Positions 25,911-34,164 of a stretch of 64,000 nt of DNA are shown here, piece by piece; position 1 is the first letter of the stretch; each line of letters opens with the position of its first letter. A program made the position numbers and the translations under genes. The stretch lies in NCBI RefSeq assembly GCF_040549485.1, contig NZ_JBEPTK010000014.1:1-64000 (forward strand), in the 5' to 3' direction. The notes under the pieces were generated by a model that was given only the letters and a program-made list of their open reading frames with translations, ran no database searches and was not told where the DNA came from. The stretch comes from Constrictibacter sp. MBR-5. GTDB taxonomy: Bacteria; Pseudomonadota; Alphaproteobacteria; JAJUGE01.

Positions 25911-26836
25911 TCGACCTCCCCTGTCCGGCTGATGCGCTGGCCGTAATGCACGAGCGGACGCTCGTCGTCGGTGATGATGCGCACCTCGCGCGGGTCGTCG
26001 TCGTCGTGCAGTTCGGCGCCGCCCAGCGTGAAGTGGCGCAGCACGCCGCCAAACGCCCGCTCCAGGTTCTCCCGGGTGAAGGTCGTCTCGGTCGGCCCGT
26101 AGGCCAGGACCGTTCCCTTGACCAGGACGGTGCGGTCGCAGAATTCCGTGACGGAGCCGAGATTGTGCGTCGAAACGAGCATGACGCGGCCTTCGTCGCG
26201 AAGCTCGCGCAGCAGCGCCACGATCTGCGCCTCGGTCTTCACGTCGACGCCGGTGAAGGGTTCGTCCAGCAGGATGACGCGGCCGTCCTGCGCCAGGGCG
26301 CGGGCGAGGAAGACGCGCTTGCGCTGGCCGCCGGACAGTTCGCCGATCTGCCGGTGCCGGAAATCCTGCATGCCGACGCGCCGCAGCGCCCCGTCGACGG
26401 CCGCACGGTCGGCGGGCCCGGCGCGGCGCAGGAAGCCCATATGGCCGAACCGGCCCATCATGACGACGTCCTCGACGAGCACCGGGAAGGCCCAGTCGAC
26501 CTCCTCGGACTGCGGGACGTAGGCGACCAGATGCTCCCGCAGCGCTTCGCGGACGGTGCGGCCGAGGAGCCGGATCTCGCCCCGGGCTATGGGCACGAAG
26601 CCCATCATCGCCTTGAACAGGGTGGACTTGCCGGCACCATTGACGCCGACCAGTGCCGTGATCGTGCCGCGCGGGATGTCGAAGCTGGCGTCGTGGAGCG
26701 CGGTGAGGCCGTTGCGGTAGGTCACCGTCACGTTGTGCACGGAGATGCCGTCGCCGGCCGTCTCCGCCGCGCCCCGCGTCGCTGCGCCCCGCGTCGTCGC
26801 ATCATGGTCAGCCGTTCCGATCGCCATGTCCGGCAT
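25907..26836 (-). CDS. sitB: Manganese/iron ABC transporter ATP-binding protein (SitB-type)
   Basis: 309 residues from ATG 26836, chosen because GGAAGGA lies just upstream; a longer frame exists but overlaps the binding-protein gene. Walker A is GVNGAGKST, the signature is LSGGQ and Walker B is VILLDEP, with the following D-loop and switch His (VSTHNLG). The N-terminal ~25 residues carry a short Thr/Arg/Gly/Ala repeat ([13 protein letters not shown]) encoded by a duplicated CGCCCCGCGTCG unit, which is not part of the fold. The C-terminal extension has several acidic residues (HDDDDP). Confidence 0.88.
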   Translation of the reverse strand: MPDMAIGTADHDATTRGAATRGAAETAGDGISVHNVTVTYRNGLTALHDASFDIPRGTITALVGVNGAGKSTLFKAMMGFVPIARGEIRLLGRTVREALREHLVAYVPQSEEVDWAFPVLVEDVVMMGRFGHMGFLRRAGPADRAAVDGALRRVGMQDFRHRQIGELSGGQRKRVFLARALAQDGRVILLDEPFTGVDVKTEAQIVALLRELRDEGRVMLVSTHNLGSVTEFCDRTVLVKGTVLAYGPTETTFTRENLERAFGGVLRHFTLGGAELHDDDDPREVRIITDDERPLVHYGQRISRTGEVE

Positions 26837-26927
26837 GCGTCGTCCTTCCCACTGCAACCTGCGCCGCGTCACCCCGGCGCCTTCGCCGACAGCGCCGACA
26901 CCCTGAAGATACGTCTGAGAGGCCTCG

Positions 26928-27851
26928 TCAGTTCTTGCCGGCACCCGGACCCTCGGCAACCAGTCCCTCGGCAATCGTCCGCGACGTCACGCGCAGCAGA
27001 TCGAGATAGGTCGGCACCGGCCCGTCACGGTCGGACAGGGAATCGACGTAGAGAACGCCGCCATAGACCGCCCCGGTTTCGCGGGCGACCTGCCGTGCCG
27101 GCGCATTGCTGACGGTGCTCTCGCAGAAGACGGCGGGGATATCGTGCTTCCTGACGCCGTCGATGACCTTGCGCACCTGCTGCGGGGTGCCGATCTGGTC
27201 CGCGTTGATCGGCCAGAGGTAGAGTTCCTTCATGCCGAAGTCGCGCGCCAGATAGCTGAACGCGCCTTCGCACGTGACCAGCCAGCGCTTGTCCTCGGGA
27301 ATGCGCGCGATCCGCTCGCGCAGCGGGCCGATCGTCTCGCGGATGCTCCGCTTGTAGGCCTCCGCATTCTTCGCGTAGGCATCGGCATTCGCCGGATCGT
27401 GCCGCGACAACGCGTCCCGGATGTTGTCGACATAGATCATCGCGTTGCTGAGGCTCATCCAGGCGTGCGGATTGGCCTTTCCGCTGTAGTCACCTTCCGA
27501 GATCGCGATCTGCTCGACGCCTTCGGTGACCGTGGCCGACGGAATATCGCCCAGATTGGCGACGAACTGCTCGAACCACCGCTCCAGGTTGAGGCCGTTC
27601 CAGAGGATGAGGCCGGCGCCGCTGGCCCGGACGATGTCCTGGGGCGTCGGCTCGTATCCGTGGATCTCCGCCCCCGGCTTGGTGATCGACACCACCTCGG
27701 CGGCGTCACCGGCGACGTTCCGCGCCATGTCGGCGATGACCGTGAACGTCGTCACGACCTTCAATTTCTCGGCAGCGGCAGCGGCCGTAGCCGCCCAGAA
27801 CAGCGAGGCCGCGGCAAGCATCGACAGGCCCGTCGCCTTCACCAGTCGCAT
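26928..27851 (-). CDS. sitA: Periplasmic Mn/Fe-binding protein of the ABC importer (SitA-type)
   Basis: 307 residues from ATG 27851 with GGTGGAG upstream; an ATG at 27935 is upstream of the likely promoter. A signal peptide covers about 1-28. Four metal ligands of cluster A-I binding proteins are visible in order: His in HGYEPTPQD, His in NPHAWMS, Glu in CEGAFSYL and Asp in YVDSLSD. There is no His-rich loop as in ZnuA, so Mn(II) or Fe(II) is preferred over zinc. It is first in the operon and divergent from mntR, with 235 bp between starts. Confidence 0.88.
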   Translation of the reverse strand: MRLVKATGLSMLAAASLFWAATAAAAAEKLKVVTTFTVIADMARNVAGDAAEVVSITKPGAEIHGYEPTPQDIVRASGAGLILWNGLNLERWFEQFVANLGDIPSATVTEGVEQIAISEGDYSGKANPHAWMSLSNAMIYVDNIRDALSRHDPANADAYAKNAEAYKRSIRETIGPLRERIARIPEDKRWLVTCEGAFSYLARDFGMKELYLWPINADQIGTPQQVRKVIDGVRKHDIPAVFCESTVSNAPARQVARETGAVYGGVLYVDSLSDRDGPVPTYLDLLRVTSRTIAEGLVAEGPGAGKN

Positions 27852-27927
27852 CCGTCCGTCTCCACCTGATCCGTCGACGATTCCGCCGCTGCGGACCGAT
27901 CGTGTCCGCGACGGCTCGGTCACAACA

Positions 27928-27944
27928 ATATGCATTATGCTATA
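27928..27944. promoter_or_regulatory. Candidate MntR operator between sitA and mntR
   Basis: ATATGCATTATGCTATA is an imperfect palindrome in the most AT-rich part of the divergent gap, about 80 bp from the sitA start and 145 bp from the mntR start. A Mn-dependent repressor gene beside a Mn importer is usually autoregulated and represses the importer from such a site. It is a positional inference; I cannot match it to a proven consensus. Confidence 0.35.
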
Positions 27945-28086
27945 CTAGTGGCGCAAGGCTTATTCTCGGTCGGCGCTCGGCAGCCCGTCGTCGCGGTGCG
28001 TTCGCATGAAGCACCGGCACCGCCGGATCAGTCTGCTATAAGCGGTCGGACCGGAGGATCCGGGCCGAACCGACAGGGAGGAGCAA

Positions 28087-28551
28087 GTGTCGCGCCAGAG
28101 GCGCCCGATCGCCCGCTACGCACCGCTGCCCGACGCCGAAGTCCATTCCGAGGGATTCCGCCAGACCCGCGAGGCGCGCCGCAGCGCGCTCGTCGAGGAC
28201 TATGTCGAACTGATCGCCGACCTGATCGAGGACGGCAATGAGGCGCGGCAGGTCGACATCGCGGCACGGCTGGGCGTCGCACAGCCGACCGTGGCGAAGA
28301 TGCTGTCGCGGCTGGCGGCGGACGGCCTCGTGTCGCGCAAGCCCTATCGGGGCGTGTTCCTGACGGAAGCCGGCCGTGCCGTCGCCCACGAGAGCCGGGC
28401 GCGCCACCAGACGGTCGAGGCCTTCCTCCTGTCCATCGGCGTCAGCGCGGAAACCGCCCGGATCGACGCCGAAGGCATCGAGCATCATGTCAGCGCCGAG
28501 ACGCTGGACGCGTTCCGGCGCGTCATGTCCGGCAGCCGGAGCGGCGACTGA
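28087..28551 (+). CDS. mntR: Mn-dependent repressor MntR (DtxR family)
   Basis: 154 residues from GTG 28087 with GGGAGGAG upstream. The N-terminal winged helix contains [20 protein letters not shown] near residues 55-73. The dimerisation/metal domain contains [19 protein letters not shown] and [10 protein letters not shown], with the His and Glu residues expected for the MntR metal site. It lacks the SH3-like third domain, as in other MntR proteins. Expected function is to repress sitABCD when Mn(II) is plentiful. Confidence 0.88.
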   Translation: MSRQRRPIARYAPLPDAEVHSEGFRQTREARRSALVEDYVELIADLIEDGNEARQVDIAARLGVAQPTVAKMLSRLAADGLVSRKPYRGVFLTEAGRAVAHESRARHQTVEAFLLSIGVSAETARIDAEGIEHHVSAETLDAFRRVMSGSRSGD

Positions 28552-28570
28552 CAGGCGACCCCTTGGTTGA

Positions 28571-29566
28571 TCAACCGGCCGGCGTTCCTGGCCCCTCACC
28601 CGTCCCCTGCGGCACACGCGCCGATCGCCGCTCGCGCCAGAGGGCGTAGAGCCCGCCAGCGATCACGAGCAGGCATCCGGCCACCGTCCACCGGTCCGGC
28701 ACGTGATCCCAGACGAGATAGCCCATCACCGTCGCCCACACCGGCAGCACGTAGCCGAAGGGCTGCAGCACGCCGGCCGGCGCGCTGTCGAGGGCGGCGA
28801 CCAGGGTGGCGTGCCCGAAGGCACCCAGGATGCCGACCCCGACCAGCATGGCCCAGGTCTCCGGCGCCGGCGGCGTCCAGACGAAGGGTGCGAGAAAGGA
28901 ATAGGAGACGACGCCGACCAGGGCCGTGTAGAGCACCGTGGTGCCGACCGGATCGACCCCGGCCATCTTCCGCACGAGGACCTGGTAGAGCCCCCACAGG
29001 GTAGCGCCGATCAGCGGCCACAGCGCCGCCCCCTCGAACACGCCGGTCCCCGGCCGCACGATCACCAGGACGCCCAAGAAGCCGATCGCCGCCGCCGCCT
29101 TGCGATGCGGGCCGATCCGTTCGCCGAGGAGCAGGGCCGCCATCAGCATCGCGATCAGCGGCGCCACCGCCGCGATGGCGTGGACGTCGGCCAGGTGCAT
29201 CGCCCGGAAGGCGAGCATGAAGGCGCCCATCTCGACGATCAGCAGCAGCGAGCGGCCGATCTGGAAAACGGGCCGGCGCGAGGCGAGGCTGGCCCGCAGG
29301 CCGCGCCGGCGCGTCAGCACCAGCGCGAAGGCCAGGAAGATCCAGAAGCGGACGCAGAGCACCTGCGCCACGTCGTGCCGTTCCATCGCCAGCTTCGACA
29401 GGGCATCCATGCTGGCGAAGGTGAGCATCGCGACGATCATAAGCGCGATGCCCCGGCCGTTGCCGGCGGGCGCCTCAGCCGCGCCGGCGGGCGCCTCAAA
29501 TACGCCGGCGGGCGCCGGGGCGGTGGCGGGCGACGTGGTCCGGACGCTGGCTTCCAAGGGGCTCAC
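28571..29566 (-). CDS. EamA-family (DMT superfamily) membrane exporter
   Basis: 331 residues with ten predicted helices in two EamA repeats (first: ALMIVAMLTFASMDALSKL to VLVIVRPG; second: LWGLYQVLVRKM to VIAGGLYALWRER). Substrates of the family are metabolites and amino acids; none can be assigned. The N-terminal ~37 residues are a low-complexity, Pro/Ala-rich extension built from three 7-residue repeats (APAGVFE, APAGAAE, APAGNGR). It is convergent with mntR, the stops being about 20 bp apart. Confidence 0.85.
   Translation of the reverse strand: MSPLEASVRTTSPATAPAPAGVFEAPAGAAEAPAGNGRGIALMIVAMLTFASMDALSKLAMERHDVAQVLCVRFWIFLAFALVLTRRRGLRASLASRRPVFQIGRSLLLIVEMGAFMLAFRAMHLADVHAIAAVAPLIAMLMAALLLGERIGPHRKAAAAIGFLGVLVIVRPGTGVFEGAALWPLIGATLWGLYQVLVRKMAGVDPVGTTVLYTALVGVVSYSFLAPFVWTPPAPETWAMLVGVGILGAFGHATLVAALDSAPAGVLQPFGYVLPVWATVMGYLVWDHVPDRWTVAGCLLVIAGGLYALWRERRSARVPQGTGEGPGTPAG
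29463..29520. repeat. Three-copy 21-bp tandem repeat inside the EamA gene
   Basis: GCCGGCGGGCGCC occurs at 29463, 29484 and 29505, exactly 21 bp apart. The repeat keeps the reading frame and encodes the APAG-x-x-x heptads near the protein N-terminus. Copy number could vary by slippage without frameshift. Confidence 0.75.
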
Positions 29567-29643
29567 TCACACGCGGCGACGTGAGCAGAAGGCCGCCAAG
29601 GGCGGGAAGCGTCAAGGTGCGTCGTGCCCGATGCAGGCGGCGA

Positions 29644-29964
29644 TCAGGTCTCCGCGCAGGCGATGCAGCGGGTCGCGTAGGGAAGTGCCGCCAGCCGCGC
29701 CGGCGGGATGGGCGCGCCGCAGCCCGTGCAGATGCCGTAGCTGCCGTCGGCGATGCGGTCGAGCGCCGCCTGGATCATGGCGATCTCGGTCCGCGCGGCC
29801 TGCTCCAGCGCCGCGTCGGCCTCGCCGCTCTCGAGCTCGGTCGCCTGCTCCGAGAAGCGGGGATCCAGGGGTTCGCGCAACGCCTCGTCCAGGCGGACGA
29901 CACGGTCCTCGAGTTGCTTCAGCCTCTCGGTCAGTCTCGCTTCGACATCGCGATTCGCAGCCAT
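29644..29964 (-). CDS. DksA/TraR-family zinc-finger protein
   Basis: 106 residues from ATG 29964 (GGGTGGG upstream). Residues ~1-70 are a charged coiled coil (EARLTERLKQLEDRVVRLDEAL), followed by a C4 zinc finger: CTGC at ~84-87 and CIAC near 103-106. The coiled-coil tip lacks the DxxDxA motif of true DksA, so it belongs with the shorter TraR/YbiI-like group that binds in the RNA polymerase secondary channel. The start is 58 bp from a perfect FNR box, so oxygen-responsive control is likely. Confidence 0.75.
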   Translation of the reverse strand: MAANRDVEARLTERLKQLEDRVVRLDEALREPLDPRFSEQATELESGEADAALEQAARTEIAMIQAALDRIADGSYGICTGCGAPIPPARLAALPYATRCIACAET

Positions 29965-30022
29965 ACGCCCACCCAATGGTTCGTTGTTGGCGCCAGAGGA
30001 ACAGCGGCGCCAGCCGAACGCA

Positions 30023-30036
30023 TTGATCGGTATCAA
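30023..30036. promoter_or_regulatory. Perfect FNR box in a divergent promoter region
   Basis: TTGATCGGTATCAA matches TTGAT-N4-ATCAA exactly. It lies between the DksA-like gene (start 29964, minus) and the ydcH-like gene (start 30100, plus), almost centred: 58 bp from one start and 63 bp from the other. In the plus direction TTACCG/TTACAC-like sequence near 30058-30067 sits where a -10 would be for class II activation. In the minus direction no good -10 is seen. Confidence 0.7.
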
Positions 30037-30099
30037 TACCCGGCGCCGGCACACGTGTTACCGGTTACACCGTCACAGCCGCACCAGGGAGACACGCCA

Positions 30100-30342
30100 G
30101 TGTCGCACGTTCCGCACGAACTCGCCGACGACTTTCCCGAGCATGCCGAGCGCATCCACGCGCTCAAGCTGTCGGATGCGCATTTCGCGAAACTGGCCGA
30201 CGCCTATCACGAGGTGAACCGCGCCGTGCACCGGGTCGAGACGCGCGTCGAGCCGGCATCCGAGGCGTACGAGGAGGAGCTGCGCAAGCAGCGGCTGCGC
30301 CTCAAGGACGAGATCGCCGCCATCCTGAACGCGAAGGCCTGA
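30100..30342 (+). CDS. YdcH-like (DUF465) small protein
   Basis: 80 residues from GTG 30100 (AGGGAGA upstream). The sequence is almost all charged helix: HELADDFPEHAERIHALKLSD, then HFAKLADAYHEVNRAVHRVE, then EEELRKQRLRLKDEIAAIL (parts given separately). This is the DUF465/YdcH pattern of a short helical hairpin. Its molecular role is unknown. Placement behind an FNR box suggests expression under low oxygen. Confidence 0.8.
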   Translation: MSHVPHELADDFPEHAERIHALKLSDAHFAKLADAYHEVNRAVHRVETRVEPASEAYEEELRKQRLRLKDEIAAILNAKA

Positions 30343-30376
30343 GAGGGGCCGACCACAAGCGCGGCCGGGCCGCCGC

Positions 30377-30862
30377 TCAGTCGCGGAAGTTCAGATACTG
30401 CAGCGGCTGTTCGATATCGAGGGCGCGAACCGTGGCGATCGCCGCCTGCAGGTCGTCGCGGTTCTTGCCGCTGACACGCAGTTCGTCGCCCTGGATGGAG
30501 GCCTGGACCTTCAGCTTGCTGTCCTTCAGGCCCTTGACGATCCGCTTCGACAAGTCCCGGTCGATGCCCTGCTTGATCGTGACCGTCTGGCGGATCATGT
30601 CGCCGCCCGCGCGCTCCGGCGTGCCGAAGTCGAGGGCGGCGGCGTCGATCTTGCGGCGCGTAACGTGGCCGCGCAGCAGTTCCTGCATCTGGCCGAGCTT
30701 CGGATTGTCGTCGGCGAGGATCGTCAGCACGCTCTCCTGCCGCTCGATCGAGCATTTCGACCCCTTGAAGTCGAAGCGCTGCCCGATCTCGCGCCGCAGG
30801 TTCTCGATCGCGTTGTCGACCTCGTGGAGGTCGGTCTTCGAGACGATATCGAAGGTCGGCAT
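30377..30862 (-). CDS. yajQ: YajQ-family nucleotide-binding protein
   Basis: 161 residues, full family length. It begins MPTFDIVSKTDLHEVDNAI and contains RFDFKGSKC, KIDAAALDFGTPE and DDLQAAIATVR, all typical. YajQ proteins have two ferredoxin-like domains; a homologue in Xanthomonas binds cyclic di-GMP and acts with a transcription factor, while others bind nucleotides or tRNA. The gene downstream of the kinase-nucleotidyltransferase gene (24-bp gap) is probably its operon partner. Confidence 0.9.
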   Translation of the reverse strand: MPTFDIVSKTDLHEVDNAIENLRREIGQRFDFKGSKCSIERQESVLTILADDNPKLGQMQELLRGHVTRRKIDAAALDFGTPERAGGDMIRQTVTIKQGIDRDLSKRIVKGLKDSKLKVQASIQGDELRVSGKNRDDLQAAIATVRALDIEQPLQYLNFRD

Positions 30863-30886
30863 CGGTCCTTCCTCGGATGCGGGGGC

Positions 30887-31666
30887 TCAGCTTCGGCCGA
30901 GACGGCGGCGCACTTCGGTGGCGGAGATCGCCTCGAACTCGGCGCCGAGTTCGAGCTTCTCCACCACGTAGCCGACGTCGCGACCATAGAATACGTGGGT
31001 GACGTTGGGCAGCGGCACCACCGTGAACATGCCCTCATACTCGCGCAGGGCATGCTCGATGCGGGCGCGCACATGCTCGAAGCCGAACGGGTTCTTGGAA
31101 TCCGTCCCGCCCGTGTCGCGCACCGCGACGCAGACCTGGCCGACGCGGCCCAGGCTCTCCTCGATCAGACGCCGGTGACCGTCGTGGAACGGCTGGAAGC
31201 GGCCGATCACCAGGGCGGTCGGGCGCTTGGAATCGAAGACCGGGCGCACCTGCTGGGCCACCTGGTCCGCCCAGTACTCCGGCGTGCCCTCTTCCGAGAC
31301 GCGCACGTCGAACCGCTCCGGCGCGACGAACAGGCGGTTCGTGTCCTCGAACCGGCTCTCCTTGATGCGGTCGCACCAGACCGTGAAGGCCGCGCCGAAG
31401 GCCGCGCGCGCCTCCGGCGTCGGGCACACGAAGTCGGCCACGGCGAAGCCGCCGGCCTCGACGACGCGGTCGCAGAGCCAGCCCATGCGCCCCGCCTGCT
31501 CGATCCGGTCGGCCTCGGAGAAGCCGAGGTCCTTGTTGATGTGCTGGCGCACCTCGTCGGCGTTGAAGTGGACGGCGTTGAGCCGCGGCACCAGCGCACG
31601 CGCCAGCGTCGTCTTGCCGGCCCCCGGCAGTCCCATGATCAGAATCTTCCGCCGCACCTTCACCAT
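30887..31666 (-). CDS. APS-kinase-like domain fused to an NMNAT/cytidylyltransferase-like domain
   Basis: 259 residues. The N-terminal half has a kinase P-loop GLPGAGKTT, then FNADEVRQHINKDLGFS and DFVCPTPEAR, matching adenylylsulfate-kinase-type enzymes. The C-terminal half (from ~150) has GRFQPFHDGH, the HxGH nucleotidyltransferase signature, and ends with ISATEVRRRL, the ISSTxxR counterpart. The order is the reverse of NadR, which has the adenylyltransferase first. It likely phosphorylates and adenylylates a small molecule; APS or a nucleotide-cofactor precursor are both possible. It lies upstream of yajQ on the same strand. No sulfate-assimilation genes (cysDN, cysH) are nearby, which weakens a role in sulfate activation. 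Confidence 0.7.
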   Translation of the reverse strand: MVKVRRKILIMGLPGAGKTTLARALVPRLNAVHFNADEVRQHINKDLGFSEADRIEQAGRMGWLCDRVVEAGGFAVADFVCPTPEARAAFGAAFTVWCDRIKESRFEDTNRLFVAPERFDVRVSEEGTPEYWADQVAQQVRPVFDSKRPTALVIGRFQPFHDGHRRLIEESLGRVGQVCVAVRDTGGTDSKNPFGFEHVRARIEHALREYEGMFTVVPLPNVTHVFYGRDVGYVVEKLELGAEFEAISATEVRRRLGRS

Positions 31667-31811
31667 ACCCCTGTCTTTATATCCGGGCCCCGTATAGCGC
31701 CCCCTGTGGACCGCCGCCAGCGGCGCGGCGGACGGGGCAGGCTGGCCGCCTTGAAGGCACGGGCGACCGCGCGCACACTGGCGGCGGATCGCGAAGGTAC
31801 GAGGACCGACA

Positions 31812-34109
31812 ATGAACCATTACACCGCCTCCCACTGGGGCATCTACGAGGTCGAGCGCGACGCGAGCGGCGCGCCCTCGCTGAAGCCCTATTCCGGCGA
31901 TCCCGACTATTCGCGCATTGGGCTGCACCAGCTCGACGACGACCTGATGCGGCTGCGGGTGCGCCGGCCGGCGGTGCGGCAGAGCTGGCTGCGCGACGGA
32001 CCGGGTGCCGCGCCGGAACTGCGCGGCCGCGAGCCCTTCGTCGAGGTGGAGTGGGAGCGCGCGCTGGATCTCGTCGCGGCCGAGGTCGACCGCGTGCGCA
32101 AGACGCACGGCAACGCGGCGATCTTCGGTGGGTCCTACGGCTGGGCCAGCGCCGGGCGCTTCCACCACGCTCAGAGCCAGATCCATCGCTTCCTCAACAT
32201 GACCGGCGGCTATGTCCGCCACCAGGACTCCTACAGCCTGGGTGCCGCGCGGACGCTGATGCCGCACATCGTCGCCTCGATGGACGAGCTGAACGCGTCG
32301 CACACCTCGTGGGACGTGATGGCGGCGCACACCAAGCTGTTCGTCACCTTCGGCGGCGTGCCGGCGAAGAATTCCGAGATCACCAACGGCGGCGTCGGCG
32401 AGCACCGCATCCCGCGCGGCCTGCGCGCGATGGCCGAGGCGGGCTGCCGCTTCGTCAACATCGGCCCGGTGCGCGACAACCTCGACACCGGCGGCGAGGT
32501 CGAGTGGATCCCGACGCGGCCGAACACCGATACGGCGATGCTGCTGGCGATTGCCTGGGTGCTGCGCGACAAGGGGCTGCACGACAAGGCATTCCTGGCG
32601 CGCTACTGCGTCGGCTACGAGATCTTCGAGCGCTACATCACCGGCGGCGAGGACGGCATCGCCAAGACGCCGGAGTGGGCCGAGAATATCTGCGGCGCGC
32701 CGGCCGCGCGGATCGTGTCGCTGGCGCGCGAGATGGCGTCGAACCGGACGATGCTGAACATCGCCTGGTCGCTGCAGCGCGCCTCGCACGGCGAGCAGCC
32801 GTTCTGGGCGCTGGTCAGCGTGGCGGCGATGCTGGGACAGGTCGGCATCCCGGGCGGCGGCTTCGGCGTCGGCTACGGGGCCACCAACATCATGGGCAGC
32901 CCGCACCCGCGCGTGCCGGGGCCCACCCTGTCGCAGGGGACCAACGCCGTCTCGGCCTTCATCCCGGTGGCGCGCATCGCCGACATGCTGCTGAACCCCG
33001 GCGCCGGCTTCACCTACAACGGCGGCACCTACGCCTACCCCGACATCCACATGGTCTACTGGGCCGGCGGCAATCCCTTTCATCACCACCAGGACCTGAA
33101 CAAGCTGCTGCGCGCCTGGCGGAAGCCGGACTCCATCGTCGTGCACGAGCAGTTCTGGACGCCGACGGCGAAGCTCGCCGACGTGGTCCTGCCGGCGACG
33201 ACCAGCATGGAGCGCGACGACATCGGCTTCGCGACGCGCGAAGGCCACTACGTCGCCATGCGCCAGATCATCCCGCCGGTCGGCGAGGCGCGCGACGACT
33301 ATGCGATCTTCACGGCACTCGCCGAACGGCTCGGCGTGGCCGAAGCCTTCACCGAGGGCCGCAACACCCGCGCCTGGCTGGAGCACATCTACGAGGACAG
33401 CCGCTCCAAGGCCGTCGGCATCGGCATCCACCTGCCGCCCTTCGCGGACTTCTGGGAGCAGGGCCTGATCCGGCTGGCCGAGCACGACAAGCCGGTGGTC
33501 ATGCTGGACGCCTTCCGCGCCGATCCGGAGGCGAACCCGCTGCGGACGCCGTCGGGGAAGATCGAGATCGCATCGGAGACGATCATGGGCTTCGGCCTGG
33601 CCGACTGCCCCGGCTATCCGGTGTGGCGCGAGCCGGTCGAATGGCTGGGGTCGCCGAAGGCGGCGGAGCATCCGCTGCACCTGCTGTCGGACCAACCGGT
33701 GCGCCGCCTGCACAGCCAGCTCGACGGCAGCGCGCACAGCCGCGCCGGCAAGATCGCGGGGCGCGAGCCGGTCTATCTGAACCGGCAGGACGCCGTCGAC
33801 CGCGGCATCGGGCCGGGCGACATCGTCGAACTGTTCAACGCGCGCGGCCGCTGCCTCGCGGCGGCGATCCTGACCGACGACCTGGCGCCCGGCGTGGCAC
33901 GGCTCGCCACCGGCGCCTGGTTCGACCCGGATCCCGAGACGGGCCTGGAGAAGCACGGCAACCCGAACGCGCTGACCCTCGACCAGGGCGCCTCCGGCCT
34001 GTCCCAGGGCTGCTCGGCGCAGACCTGCCTGGTGCAGGTGCGCGGACCGGTCAACGAGGCGCCGCCGGTCACCGCCTTCGTCTTGCCGACTTTCGCTGGC
34101 GAGATCTGA
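31812..34109 (+). CDS. bisC: Cytoplasmic molybdopterin S/N-oxide reductase, BisC type
   Basis: 765 residues with no signal peptide or twin-Arg motif, and no N-terminal FeS Cys cluster. Segments GGSYGWASAGRFHHAQ and QDSYSLGAA (near 135-150) match the DMSO-reductase family III enzymes, where the Ser of YSLGA is the molybdenum ligand. FGGVPAKNSE, GGNPFHHHQDLN and DVVLPATTSMERDD are also family-typical. The cytoplasmic location favours biotin sulfoxide or methionine sulfoxide reductase (BisC) over periplasmic TorA/DorA. No dedicated chaperone (TorD) or cytochrome partner is adjacent. It is followed by a strong hairpin. Confidence 0.85.
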   Translation: MNHYTASHWGIYEVERDASGAPSLKPYSGDPDYSRIGLHQLDDDLMRLRVRRPAVRQSWLRDGPGAAPELRGREPFVEVEWERALDLVAAEVDRVRKTHGNAAIFGGSYGWASAGRFHHAQSQIHRFLNMTGGYVRHQDSYSLGAARTLMPHIVASMDELNASHTSWDVMAAHTKLFVTFGGVPAKNSEITNGGVGEHRIPRGLRAMAEAGCRFVNIGPVRDNLDTGGEVEWIPTRPNTDTAMLLAIAWVLRDKGLHDKAFLARYCVGYEIFERYITGGEDGIAKTPEWAENICGAPAARIVSLAREMASNRTMLNIAWSLQRASHGEQPFWALVSVAAMLGQVGIPGGGFGVGYGATNIMGSPHPRVPGPTLSQGTNAVSAFIPVARIADMLLNPGAGFTYNGGTYAYPDIHMVYWAGGNPFHHHQDLNKLLRAWRKPDSIVVHEQFWTPTAKLADVVLPATTSMERDDIGFATREGHYVAMRQIIPPVGEARDDYAIFTALAERLGVAEAFTEGRNTRAWLEHIYEDSRSKAVGIGIHLPPFADFWEQGLIRLAEHDKPVVMLDAFRADPEANPLRTPSGKIEIASETIMGFGLADCPGYPVWREPVEWLGSPKAAEHPLHLLSDQPVRRLHSQLDGSAHSRAGKIAGREPVYLNRQDAVDRGIGPGDIVELFNARGRCLAAAILTDDLAPGVARLATGAWFDPDPETGLEKHGNPNALTLDQGASGLSQGCSAQTCLVQVRGPVNEAPPVTAFVLPTFAGEI

Positions 34110-34115
34110 GAAACG

Positions 34116-34137
34116 CGCACCCGCCCTGGCGGGTGCG
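34116..34137 (+). terminator. Hairpin after bisC
   Basis: CGCACCCGCC (34116-34125) pairs perfectly with GGCGGGTGCG (34128-34137) in a tight stem. It starts 7 bp after the bisC stop. The U-tract is poor (GATCTC), so it is either a weak intrinsic terminator or an mRNA 3' stabiliser between bisC and the beta-lactamase gene. Confidence 0.6.
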
Positions 34138-34164
34138 GATCTCACGGTTTCCTTGGAGAAGTCA

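Noticed and set aside
28565-28576. GGTTGATCAACC as a third FNR site
   Set aside because: The TTGAT and ATCAA half-sites overlap with no four-base spacer, and the site is between convergent stops.
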